A DNA stretch of 64,000 bases, taken from positions 1 through 64,000 of the forward strand of contig JBBHKE010003116.1 in NCBI GenBank assembly GCA_037447655.1. Direction: 5' to 3'. A model generated the notes under the pieces. It had not been told where the DNA came from. It worked only from the letters and a program-made list of their open reading frames with translations, and made no database searches. The DNA comes from Zygnema cylindricum (lineage: Eukaryota; Streptophyta; Zygnematophyceae; Zygnematales; Zygnemataceae). Positions 43,211 through 53,342 of this stretch are shown here, piece by piece. Numbering within the stretch: position 1 is the first letter of the stretch; every line of letters begins with the position of its first letter. Made by a program: the position numbers and the translations under genes.

Positions 43211-43427
43211 TGAAACTGTGAGACCTCCATAATTCCTCAGAGTGGACAGCTTCCAAGAAGCCTCTAGAATACCTCTGACCCCTTTCTGTGTCAGCAAAAA
43301 CAACTGCCTCCTTGGCATACAAAAACTCTGACCACCTACACCCGTGTGAAGGAAAGACTCCCCTGATTCTATAGCAAAAAGAATCTCTAAATTTGCTCCC
43401 CTGAGCAGTAAGTTATGGAGGGTCAAA

Positions 43428-43441
43428 GTTGACCTTTTGTA
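43428..43441. promoter_or_regulatory. GGTCAA-AG-TTGACC palindrome (double W-box-like core)
   Basis: Two inverted TTGACC cores separated by two bases, conserved at 48828-48841 and 62213-62226 and degenerate at 42798 and 58128. TTGAC cores bind WRKY factors in plants; whether the host has such factors is unknown. Confidence 0.45.
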
Positions 43442-43969
43442 CAGAAGCTCTCTGGGAGAGAGGGTCCTATCTCCTAATTTTTCTAAGTCCTATCTCTCTC
43501 ACATACTCTATCTACTGATGTACAGAACCAATAAGGTTACAGTTCCGTACACAAAAGTACAGCTGCCAGTGTACTTTATGTACGGACATTGTACGACATG
43601 GCCTAAATGTCGACACATGTCATATCCGGATTCGGTGCCATAATCTCGGGAGATTCCACGATCCAATGAAATTTTGCCACGTGTCATCCAATGTGGCGAT
43701 GGTCACAAACCGCCGAAATCTTCTTCTGCGATCTCGACGCTAATTCCGGCCGTCCGATTAAATTCGGATTTAATCGTAGCCGTAATAAATACATGCGTGG
43801 TATTCGTTTCACTTAAGAACTAAATGCGCGGTATTGATTTCTTGCCCGTACGGTAATCCATACTTTATACATTACTGGATCTATGTATCCCGTAAAAAAT
43901 TACTGTTAAATGATTTATCTTACATATACATGTTTAAAAAAATTTCAAACTATATATTATGTAACACTA

Positions 43970-44058
43970 GTTCTTAGACTTAACGGCTAAGGCTACCAGC
44001 TATTCACTGTCTGCCGACCGGTAGGTACATGGATCAAATCCTGTGGCCGGCACATACC
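43970..44058 (+). ncRNA. Antisense tRNA-like module in 3' LTR A
   Basis: TTCTTAGACTTAACGGCTAA resembles the A-box/D-arm and GGATCAAATCC the B-box. In the sister copy the T-stem ACAGG/CCTGT is perfect. The anticodon region is aberrant, so no functional tRNA is proposed. Confidence 0.55.
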
Positions 44059-44269
44059 TTTTAGATAAAATAAAGCCCTAAATAATATAAATTTCCCGTA
44101 AACCTCTGGATAGCCTAGGTAGCCATGGCTGTAGCTCCCTCTCCAATTTCTCAGTGACCGCGACAAGTTTGAGAGTTGGAGAGACAAGTTAGAGGTAGAC
44201 TGCCTCGGCTTCTTTCTATATTTCTATTTAAACCTAGAAAATACTAAAAATGGACCATTAATTTCTACA

Positions 44270-44282
44270 CTCCCCTTATTTT
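44270..44282 (-). promoter_or_regulatory. Polypurine tract of element A
   Basis: On the element strand AAAATAAGGGGAG directly precedes the LTR start TGTAGAAA. It is the primer for plus-strand DNA synthesis. The same tract precedes LTR C at 58963. Confidence 0.85.
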
Positions 44283-45077
44283 CTAGTCAATCTTTAATTT
44301 CAGACCGCACTTCTCCCTGCAGAAAATTAGTTTAGGGGAAGGCACAGGTTTGGTCATCATATCCGCTACCATCTCACTATCTGGTCTGTACTCTAAACTA
44401 ATTATTTTGTTTTCTACTTTCTCTCTAACAAAGTTGAGTCTAATGTCCATGTGTTTGGCTTTAAAATGATGTTTAGGATTGGCAGAAATAGCGATTGCTG
44501 CCTGATTATCACAAAATATTTTCTGCACACCACTCTTAAGGTGACCAAGCTCACCAAGCAAAGACTTGACCCACATCAATTCTTTTACAGCAGAGCAAGA
44601 GGCCATATACTCAACCTCCATGGTGGACTGAGCAATAACATTTTGATGTTTTCTACTCTAACAACAAGCCCCATCACCCACATATAATACATATCCCGAT
44701 GTGCATCTCCTCATCGAAGCATCACCATAACTAGCATCACTCCAAGTAATGATGTCAGTATTCTCCCCACCCAAATGCAACCATAGATCCCTAGTTCCTA
44801 TGAAATATCTAAGGACTCTCTTAGCTGCCTCCCAATCCCTCTTAGTGGGAGCATTTAGACTTCTACTCAACACTCCTACAGCTGCAGCTAAATCCGGCTG
44901 GGTACAATTCATAAAATAGATTAGACTTCCCACCACTTCCCTGTAAGGAATAGTTTGCATGAACTTGTGTTCATCAGGAGATAATTCCTCGTCTAAGACT
45001 ATGACTCCTTCTTCCTCACTCCCCTCATTTTCCTTCTTCAACTCCATTAGAGTTGTACAACTATTAGCTTTATCCAT
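44283..45077 (-). pseudogene. Element A: end of reverse transcriptase and RNase H
   Basis: 44658-45077 covers the RT thumb and the start of RNase H: SLIYFMNCTQPDLAAAVG, then the Asp-bearing WSDASYGD and TSGYVLYVG. It stops at TAG 44658, about a dozen codons before the region resumes in another frame with AQSTMEVEYMASCSA, where the Glu is catalytic, then FCDNQAAIAI and HMDIRLNFVRE (44283-44621). The end at TGA 44283 is next to the polypurine tract, the expected pol terminus. Confidence 0.85.
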
Positions 45078-46225
45078 CTAAAATTTTTACAGCATGTTCC
45101 CTATTGCTTCCTTTTGAGTCAATCTTATAATCTTTCTTTTTCTGTCTCTTTCTACTTGAATTCCCAAAATATTTTTTTGCTTCCCCCATATCCTTCATTT
45201 CAAATCTCCCCTTAAGATCGGTTTTCAGTTTATTAATTTTTTTCATTGATTTACTTAAAACAAGCAAATCATCAACATAAATTGCAATAAATATAAAACC
45301 TTCCTCATTTTCGAAAACATAGATTGAGTGATCTGGGCTGATCCGGATATATCCCAGACCGGTAAGAAACTCATCAAGCTTCTTATTCCATTGTCGAGGC
45401 GCCTGTTTCAAACCATAAAGAGATTTAATCAGCCGGCATACCTTACTCTCCTCTCCTTCCTCCACAAACCCTTCAGGTTTTCGCATGAAGATCTCCTCTT
45501 CTAATTCTCCATGCAAAAAGGTTGTTTTGATGTCCATCTTGTGCACTTCCATGTCTTCCGCTGTTGCTAAACTGAGAAGTATGCGGACGGAGTGAAATCT
45601 GACCACCGGGGCAAAGGTTTCCTCGTAGTCAATTCCCTCCTTTTGTGTAAATCCCTTTGCCACTAATCGGGCCTTGTAGCGCTCGATTGTGTTATCTGGG
45701 TTCAGTTTTAATTTGAAAACCCACTTACAACCGATTGGTTTTTGGTTAGGTGGACAATCCACCAACTCCCAAGTATTGGCTGCCATGATTGAGGTCATCT
45801 CCTCATTGATTGCTGTCTTCCACCGGTTTCTTTCTAGACAAGTCATAGCCTCTCCATAAGTTTGAGGTTCATCTTGATGAGATAGTTTAGTTCTGTTTTT
45901 CTTGCAATCTTTTGCTACTTCTCCTCCCCCCCTCAAAATCTGTGGCCGGAATAGATAGTTCTCGTGGATTTTTTCGAACAAACTCGGCTTCTCCCCTATC
46001 CCTTGATTCCGAATCAATTTCCACCACGTCTTTCGCTTCAGGTAGAGTTGTCACTGGAGCTTCCACAGTCGAGTCCTTTTCGGTCTGATTTGTACCTACA
46101 AGAATGTCATCTTTTCTAAAACCTGGATAGTTAGGAAGTTCAAAGTCATAGGAATTTTCTGACTCAAATCTGATTTTTACTGACTTCGTATATTTGAAGG
46201 GATCCACAGACTTTCCTTCATCCAT
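45070..46225 (-). pseudogene. Element A: reverse transcriptase
   Basis: 45070-46017 is an open frame with copia RT hallmarks: NTWELVDCPPNQKPIGCKWV, YKARLVAKGFTQ, KTTFLHGELEEEIFM, SLYGLKQAPRQWN and the YVDDLLVL active site. The upstream variable linker in a second frame (45887-46225) links to integrase. A frameshift near 45950 and another near 45100 separate the frames. Confidence 0.9.
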
Positions 46226-46399
46226 AACTACTAGATGCTTTACTAAGATTATATCTTCCCTTTTTAGATCATAAACTCTATATCCTTTAACATCCTCATC
46301 ATATCCTAATAAGTATCCCGGTTTTGCTTTAGGATCTAGCTTCCAATTGGACCGATCAGTATCTAGACCGAATACTTTACTGCCGAAAACCTTTAAGTG

Positions 46400-47343
46400 A
46401 GGTATGTTTGGTTTCCGGCCTGTCCATCTCTCATAAGGTGTTGAGATCTTTTATAGCTGAAGTAAGAACTCTATTTTTGAGGTAATTATCACAGTTCATT
46501 GCTTCTACCCAAAACCTTTTTCCTATCTTCTTATCTGACAACATACTTCTTCCACTATCACTTAGTGTTCTATTTAACGTTTCAGCTACCCCATTCTGTT
46601 CCGGGTTTTTTCTAGGACTGTCTTTTGGTGTTGGACCACATCTTCCCTCAGAAAATCCTCAAATTGGTTAAAAGTATGCTCTCCACCATTGTCACTCCTT
46701 ACTCTCTTGATTGGAGTTTCATAGAGTTTTTCGCTCCATGCTTTATATTGTCTAAAACAATCATGAGCTTCGGACTTGTTTTTCAAAAAATACACTCGGG
46801 AATACCGAGACCAATCATCAGTGATAGTCATGATAAATCTCTTCCCCATCGATGAGGGCACTTTAGCCGGTCCCCAAATATCTGTGTGTACTAGATCTAG
46901 AATTTTTTCTCCCTTATAGGTGGCTGTTTTAGGAAAAGGTAATTTGTGTGTTTAACCTTGAGCACATCCACTACAATCACTTATATTATCATTCTCACTA
47001 AACTTAATCCCTTCCACCACTCCCATCTTTTTCATCAATCTTAACTTGTTTAGATTCACATGCCGAAGCCTTTTATGCCACATCATAATATCATGAACAC
47101 CAGCATAATAAAGTTTCTTCTTTCATTACTTAAAACCACCCTAAACATCCCATGGCTACCTTTCTCAGTAATGAAATAGACATCCTCCTCAAAACTAGCA
47201 GTAAAGACTCCTTCCCTAGTGTTAGTATAAAAACCCTTATCATCTAATACGGATGTAGAGATGAGGTTTTTGTTCAGCTCCGGAATAAACAATACATCGG
47301 AGAATGTTACTATGGATGTTTTTCCTTCTATTAACACTTTCAA
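46400..47343 (-). pseudogene. Element A: pre-integrase zinc domain and integrase
   Basis: 47083-47343 is the post-protease segment. The zinc-binding HHCC region (WHKRLRHVN, then CSGCAQG) is split between frames with a stop. HTDIWGP and RSDNGGEH carry the first two catalytic acids of the DDE triad. A frameshift near 46615 precedes the third (expected within the QNGV-ER motif), and 46440-46610 continues in another frame with KNRVLTSA. This enzyme would insert the cDNA. Confidence 0.85.
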
Positions 47344-47422
47344 GTCAACCGATCCTACAAGAGTAGTGGTGACTATCCTCCCATCCTCGTACTATATATC
47401 TACGGTGGGAATATTTCTTATT

Positions 47423-47830
47423 TTAGTGAACAAGGTGCCTATCCTTACACATGTGCATGGAGGCACCTGAATATACAATCCAGCCTGCTTCACCTTTCAA
47501 TCCACTGTAAGCACATTTTTGTCTTCGTGGAATTTTGACCTCGTTTTTCGCCTCCAACTCCTCATCCAAAAGGAGCTCATCGTCCTCGTCCTCGGATTCC
47601 GCCTCATGTACCTGTGTCACAAGGGCCTTTTTCTTTCCTCTCGGGGTACCACCGGTCTGCCCCTCCTTTAACCGAAGCTCGGTTATCTTAGTGCACTCTG
47701 CCATATAGTGCCCAGGTTTCTTACAAAAATGACATAAACCTTTGGGAGCCCTTGGTCCAAACTCGTCGGTCTGATTTTTCTGCTCCCTCCCCCCATATAT
47801 CCTGACCGGTCTCCAGGAATCCTTATTCAT
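47423..47830 (-). pseudogene. Element A: nucleocapsid and protease with D-to-Y active site
   Basis: One CCHC knuckle CHFCKKPGHYMAEC (47693-47734), an acidic linker, then the protease start WIVYSGASMHMC. In elements B and D the same position reads DSGAS, so the catalytic Asp codon is replaced by TAT (Tyr) at 47471-47473. The frame is joined directly to gag through one TAG stop at about 47831. Confidence 0.85.
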
Positions 47831-48632
47831 CTAATCGGTCGCAGTTGCCAAGGCTTGGCCACTCTTTCCTCCCCTTCGGATCTCAATCGTATTCTCCCGA
47901 ATGAGAATCATCCCTACCACTGAGTTCCATATCCACCTTGAGTCTGGCAAGTCCTGCACACGGTTGACTATGGTTTCGAACTCATTAGGTAACTTCATCA
48001 GTAAACAGTTAACCTTTTCCTTTTCACTTAAATCTTTTCCCGCACTCTCTAGCTCCATGAAGAGTGTAGCAAGCTTATTGGAATAATCCAATATCTTCCC
48101 CCCTTTGTTTACATACTCCTTAACTTTCTGATCAGCCAATAGTTGTTGCTGAATCGTACCACTTCGGTACATCTCTATGAGAGCCATCCAAAGATCGGAT
48201 GCCCTTTCTACCAGCAAATGGGGACATGCAAGTCCTTGAGTGAGATGGCGTAGGATGAAGTGCTTTGCCGCCATATTGTTGAAGTCTCAGGTTTCAGTAT
48301 CATTCTCCTCGTTCCTCGGAATAGATGACATGAATGCCGAACCAGTTGCTATTGGTGTGGTTGCCTCCTTCTCCTTTCCTTTGTCCACCACCTCTCCTTC
48401 TTTTGTTTCCTCCTTTGAAGGTGGATCCTCTTTTCTTGGTGAATCTGCTTCCTCCAAACCTTGGAGGAATTCCAAGACTTGATGGACGCCCCAACCGTCC
48501 ACTCACTATCCCCCAAAACCTTTTTTCGCATAGAGCTCCTATCATCATACTTTTCCAGTATATGAAGCCAGTTCCATTAAAGATTGGTACCCTAGAGGGT
48601 GGGCCCATAACCTGAAACTTTGTGACCTCCAT
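47831..48632 (-). pseudogene. Element A: gag
   Basis: 47831-48274 (KHFILRHLTQGLACPHLL, LLADQKVKEYVNKGGKI, LLMKLPNEFETIV) is a copia UBN2-type gag core. Upstream parts lie in two other frames: a Glu/Lys-rich linker (48287-48502) and the N-terminus (from 48632 or 48608) with RVPIFNGTGFIYWKSMM. The downstream Met codon lies in the primer site itself. At least two frameshifts and one stop disrupt it. Confidence 0.8.
48601..48612 (-). promoter_or_regulatory. Half-tRNA (initiator Met anticodon arm) primer-binding site of element A
   Basis: On the element strand GGTTATGGGCCC immediately follows the LTR end TTTCA. It is complementary to the anticodon stem-loop of initiator tRNA-Met, as known for Drosophila copia, Ty5 and Osser, which prime from a cleaved 5' half-tRNA. 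The ATG in the site is in frame with gag. Confidence 0.8.
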
Positions 48633-49671
48633 AAGTCCTCAGAGTGGACAGCTTCCAAGAAGCCTCTAGAATAACTCTGACCCCTTTGTGTTTCAGCGAA
48701 AACAACTGCCTCCTTGGCAGAATCACACTATGACCACCTGCACCCCTATGAAGGCAAGACTCCCTTGAGTCTATAGCAAAAAGAATCTCTGAATTTGCTC
48801 CCCTGAGCAGTAAGTTTTGGAGGGTCAAAGTTGACCTTTTGTACAGAAGCTCTCTGGGAGAGAGGGTCCTATCTCCTAATTTTTCTAAGTCCTATCTCTC
48901 TCACAGACTCTATCTATTGATGTACGAAACGAATCAGGTTACAGTTCCGTACGTAAAAGTACAGCAGCCGGTGTAATATATGTACGGACATTGTACGACA
49001 TTGCCTAAATGTCGACACATGTCATATCCGGATTCGGTGCCATAATCTCGAAGATTCCACGATCCAATGTAATTTCGCCACGTGTCATCCGATGTGACGA
49101 TGGCCACAAACCGCCGAAATCTTTTTCCGCGATCTCGTCGCTAATTCCGGCGTTCCGATTAAATTCGGATTTAATCGTAGCCGTAATAAATACATGCGCG
49201 GTATTCGTTTCACTTAAGAAATAAATGGGCGGTATTGATTTCTTGCCCGTACGGTAATCCGTACTTTATACATTACCGGATCTATGTATCTCGTAAGCAA
49301 TTAGAGTTAAATGATTTATCCTATGTATACATGATTAAATAAATATCAAACTATATATTATGTAACACTAGTTCTTAGACTTAAGGGCTAAGGTTATTGG
49401 CTATTCACTTGTTGCCGGCCGGTAGGTACAGGGATCAAATCCTGTGGCCGGCACATACCTTTAAGATAAAATAAAGCCCTAAATAATATAAATTTTCCCG
49501 TAAACCTCTGGATAGCTTAGGTAGCAATGGCTCTAGCTCCCTCTCCAATTTCTCAGTGACTGCGACAAGTTTGAGAGTTGGAGAGAGAAGTTAGAGGTAG
49601 ACTGCCTCGGCTTCTTTCTATATTTCTATTTAGACCTAGAAAATACTAAAAATGGACCATTAATTTCTACA
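48613..49671 (-). repeat. 5' LTR of element A
   Basis: 1059 bp, TGAAACTTTG to TTTCTACA on the plus strand, the partner of 43211-44269. It contains the TTGACC palindrome (48828-48841) and an antisense tRNA-like module (49370-49462). Confidence 0.9.
49370..49462 (+). ncRNA. Antisense tRNA-like module in 5' LTR A
   Basis: TTCTTAGACTTAAGGGCTAA (A-box-like) followed by ACAGGGATCAAATCCTGT, which forms a perfect 5-bp T-stem with a B-box loop. Confidence 0.6.
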
Positions 49672-49676
49672 ATTAT

Positions 49677-49954
49677 CCCGTTTAACAAATAAATGAATAT
49701 GCGTGAAACGTAACACGTATATCGTTTCGCTAGTGCCCTAATGGATAAGGCTATGGTCTAAATAGTAGTCCGTAGACCCCGGTTTAAATTCGGCCAGAGG
49801 CAGTATTTTGCTACAAATAGTAAAATACCTTCTATTTCATTCTGCCTCCTTCTAAATGACGTGACAACCATGACGTGCCTTTGGTTTTCTCTTTCTCTCT
49901 CTTTAAATTCTAGCTAAACTATAGAAGTGAACTTTTAATTACCTCTTTTCAACA
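49677..49954 (-). repeat. Inner part of copia element B 3' LTR
   Basis: It continues the LTR interrupted at 43210 and ends (element start) with TGTTGAAAAG next to polypurine AAAATTAACGGGAG at 49955-49968. It carries the tRNA-like module 49728-49801. Confidence 0.65.
49728..49801 (+). ncRNA. Antisense tRNA-like module in LTR B
   Basis: TAGTGCCCTAATGGATAAGG closely resembles the D-arm of tRNA-Arg genes. It is followed at tRNA-like distance by CCCCGGTTTAAATTCGG (B-box-like). An apparent anticodon arm (GGTCTAAATAGTAGTCC) lies between. This is the most tRNA-like of the set but lacks a paired acceptor stem. Confidence 0.6.
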
Positions 49955-52900
49955 CTCCCGTTAATTTTTAATCACTTTTCAATTTTAATCCACAGTTTTC
50001 TTTGCAATAAATCATCTAATGGGAAGGTACTGCTATTGTCATCATGTCTGCAATCATTTCTTTATCAGTTTTATGAACCTGTTTAATGATTTTATTTTCA
50101 ACCTTCTCTTTGATAAAACTTAGTCTAATATCCATATGCTTAGCTTTGAAGTGATGTTACGGATTAGCTGCAATAGATATAGCTGCTTGATTATCACAAA
50201 AAACATTTGAGTTCCTGTCTTCATGAACCCAAGTTCTTCAAGAAGAGCTTTCACCCACATTAATTCTTTGGTGGCAGCACAGGAAGCCATGTATTCAACC
50301 TCCATAGTGGACTGAGCAACTACTTTTTATTGCTTGCTACTCCAACAACATGCACCAGATCCAATTTGCAACACATATCCAGTCGTACACCGCCTTAACG
50401 GCACATCTCCATAACTGGCATCACTCCAAGTTGTGATGTCAGTGTGCTCCCCTCCGAAATGTAACCACAATTCCCTTCTCCCCACTAGATACCTCATCAC
50501 CCTTTTGGCAGCCTTCTAGTCTCTCTTTCTTGGTTCATTTAGACTCTTGCTGGGGACTCCTACGGCTGCAGCTATATCCGGCCGGGTACAATTCATAAAA
50601 TATGTTAAACTACTTAAAATCTGCCGATAAGGGATATTTTCCATAAATATTATTTCTATCTCATCTATCTCATCATTAATGATAAATATTCCTCCCTCTT
50701 CACTCCCCTCACTCACTTTTTTCAAATCCATGAGAGTAGTACATCCGTTTGCTTCCTCCATTTGAAATTTTTCTAGCATATTACCAATTGTTTCTTTCTG
50801 AGTGAGTCTTTTCCCTCTATCTCTCTCCATTTGAATTCCCAAAATGTTCTTTGCTTCGCCGAGATCTTTCATGACAAAGCGACTTCTAAGATCCCGTTTT
50901 AGTTTGTTAATTTTATCTAAGGACTTGCTTAAGACCAACAAATCATCCACATAAATAGCAATAAATATCACTCCATCCTCATCCTCAAATAAATATATGG
51001 AGTGATATGAACTAATTCTGATATACCCCAAACCGGTCTGAAATTCGTTGAGCTTTATATTCCATTGTCGTGGGGCTTTCTTAAGCCCATAGAGTGATTT
51101 TATCAGTTTGCAAACTTTGTTTTCTTCCCCACTTTCCACGAATCCTTCTGGTTGCCTCATGCAAATTTCTTCTTCCAACTCTCCGTGCAAAAAGGTTGTT
51201 TTAATTTCCATTTGGTGTATTTCCATATCCTCCGCTGCGACTATACTTTAAAGGATTCTAACAGAAGGAAATCTGACTACAGCTGCAAAGGTTTCTTCGT
51301 AGTCTATCCCCTCTTTCTAAATATATCCTTTTGCAATTAACCTAGCTTTGTACCTCTCAATGGTATTATCCGGGTTTAGTTTAAGTTTAAGAACCCACTG
51401 ACATCCGATCGGTTTTCGGTCCGGTGGACAATCTACCTACTCCCATGTATTGGCTTCCATGATAGAGGCCATTTCTTCATTTGTAGATGTGATCCACCGG
51501 CTACTTTCTGGAGTGTTTATGGCCTCTAAGTATGTCTGAGGTTCATCTAGGTGAGACATCTTTGTGAGTTCGTTTTATACTTGTCTTTCTTGAACTCATT
51601 TACTACTTCTTCTTCCCCTTTCAAAATCGGACGCCGGTATGGAAGGCATCCTTGGGTTTTGCTTAGGGAGATTTTCAGCTCCTTTATCCTCCAATTCCGG
51701 TGTCTCATCAAGTTCCTCATCAGTTTCGTTTGTGGCGTTGCCTAGAATGTTGTCCTTTCCTCCTTCTCCTGTGGTAAATCTACAGATTTTCCTTTTTCTC
51801 CCTCTTCTTTCTCTTCATTTTCAAAGTCAAAGTCAGAAAATTGATCCGTTTCAAATCTGATTTTGACTTCCTTATTTTATTTGAATGGATCAATGGACTT
51901 CTCTTCATTCATCACCACTATGTGTTTTACCAAAATTATATCTTTATTTTTCAAGTCATACACTCGGTATCCTTTTGTGCTCTCATCATATCCTACAAGA
52001 TATCCTAGCTTCCCTCTCCCCTCAAACTTCTATTTAGTCTTATCGGAATCCAAACTGTAGACTTGACTTCCGAACACTCTCAAATTAGACAAATCAGGTT
52101 TTTTTCCTGTCCACCTCTCATACGAGTTTCCTCCTTATTTGCTGAAGTTAGGACTCTATTTTTGATGAAATTAGCATAGTTTATAGACTCCGCCCAAAAC
52201 TGCAACCCTATCCTCTTATTAGTTAACATACTTCTGGACATATCTCCTAAAGTTCTATTCACTTTTTCTTCTACTCCATTTTGTTTTGGATTACAGGGAA
52301 CAGTTTTCTCATGATGAATTCCTTCTTCTTTAAGATATTCTTCAAATTCCCTTGAGCTGTATTCTTTCCCATTATCACTTCTTATCTCTTTTATTGAGGT
52401 TTCGTGTAGTTTAACACTAAATACTTTATACTCTTTGAAACATCCCAATACCTCTGACTTATATTTGAGAAAGTATACCTTCGTGTACCTAGACCAATCA
52501 TCTGTGATAGTTAACATCCACCTCTTCCCCCCATGTGAAGCATATCTAGCAGGTCCGCAAACATCAGTGTGAATTAAATCAAATAATTTCTCTCTCCTAT
52601 ATGTGGTTGCCTTTGGAAGTGGAAATCTATGAATCTTCATTTGGGCACATCCACTGCAATCATCAAAGGTCTCAACATACTCAAAAGTAATACCCTCCAC
52701 TATTTCATTTTTCTTCATTTTCTTTAATCTATCTTAATGCACATGTCCTAACCTTTTGTGCCAAAGCATCATCTCGCATCCACAAGAGTAGAGAAAACTC
52801 TTTTCATTGCAAAGTAGAATTCTGAACATTTCTTGACAGCCCTTCTCAGATATGAAATAAACCTCATTATCAAAGCTTGCTGTGAAGATTCATTTCCTAT

Positions 52901-53340
52901 TTCCTGTTTCAAACTCCTTTTCATCTAGGACAGCTGTTGAGAATAAGTTCTTACTAAGCTGTGGAATGTAAAGAGCATCTAAGAGTGTTCCAATTGAGGC
53001 CTTAACATCAACTAGTACCTTCAAGTCAACAGTTCCAACAAGACTTGTGGTTTCTACAATACCATCTCCGTACTCTATCTCAACTGTTGGGATCTTTCTC
53101 GGTTTAGTGAACCACCTTTTATCTTTGCACATATACATTGAGGCCCCTGAGTCTATGATCCACCCATCTTCAGGTGGATCCCTCTTACCTCCGAAAGCAC
53201 ACTTTTGTCTCCGTGGAATTTCAACATGCTTTTCTGTGTTTTCTGGATTAAGAAGAAGCTCCTTAAGCTCCTCAAGCTCCTCTTCCTGTTCAATTTCTTC
53301 GTTCTCTTGCTCGTCATGAACTTGAGTTAGGAAAGCCTTT
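49955..53340 (-). pseudogene. Copia element B pol (protease to RNase H), 5' part missing
   Basis: In minus-strand order: acidic linker and protease WIIDSGASMYMC (about 53140-53170); the following segment 52890-53138; the HHCC region and integrase 52080-52718 (HTDVCGP, RSDNGKEYS, PKQNGVEEKVNRTL, so all three acids are present); linker 51560-52080 with several stops; RT 50516-51560 (KTTFLHGELEEEICM, SLYGLKKAPRQWN, YVDDLLVL); RNase H 50000-50515 (SDASYGD, AQSTMEVEYMAS). Stops occur at about 51251, 51316, 51436 and 50518. Gag and the 5' LTR are absent: at 53340 the sequence changes to gypsy element F. Confidence 0.85.
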
Positions 53341-53342
53341 TC

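Larger units (their letters stand above)
43211..44269 (-). repeat. 3' LTR of element A
   Basis: On the plus strand it starts TGAAACTGTGAG and ends TTTCTACA, so on the element strand it runs TGTAGAAATTAATGG to TTTCA. It is 1059 bp and closely similar to 48613-49671. It contains a GGTCAA AG TTGACC palindrome (43428-43441) and an antisense tRNA-like module (43970-44058). Confidence 0.9.
43211..49671 (-). mobile_element. Copia retrotransposon A, structurally complete (6461 bp)
   Basis: Two LTRs of identical length (1059 bp) flank gag, protease, integrase, reverse transcriptase and RNase H in copia order on the minus strand. A polypurine tract (44270-44282) and a half-tRNA primer site (48601-48612) abut the LTRs. 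Flanking pentamers ATTAG (43206-43210) and ATTAT (49672-49676) are a 4/5-match target duplication. The element interrupts LTR B, so it is the younger insertion. It is inactivated by stops, frameshifts and a lost protease aspartate. Confidence 0.9.

Noticed and set aside
43130-43426. Small gene in the 3' LTR of element A (98 codons), with a similar frame at 48592-48828
   Set aside because: The frames are explained by LTR similarity and differ in length and ends; they could be a leader peptide but nothing supports it.
49728-49801. Functional tRNA-Arg gene
   Set aside because: The D-arm and T-arm resemble a tRNA, but no paired acceptor stem or proper anticodon loop is found, and it lies in an LTR.
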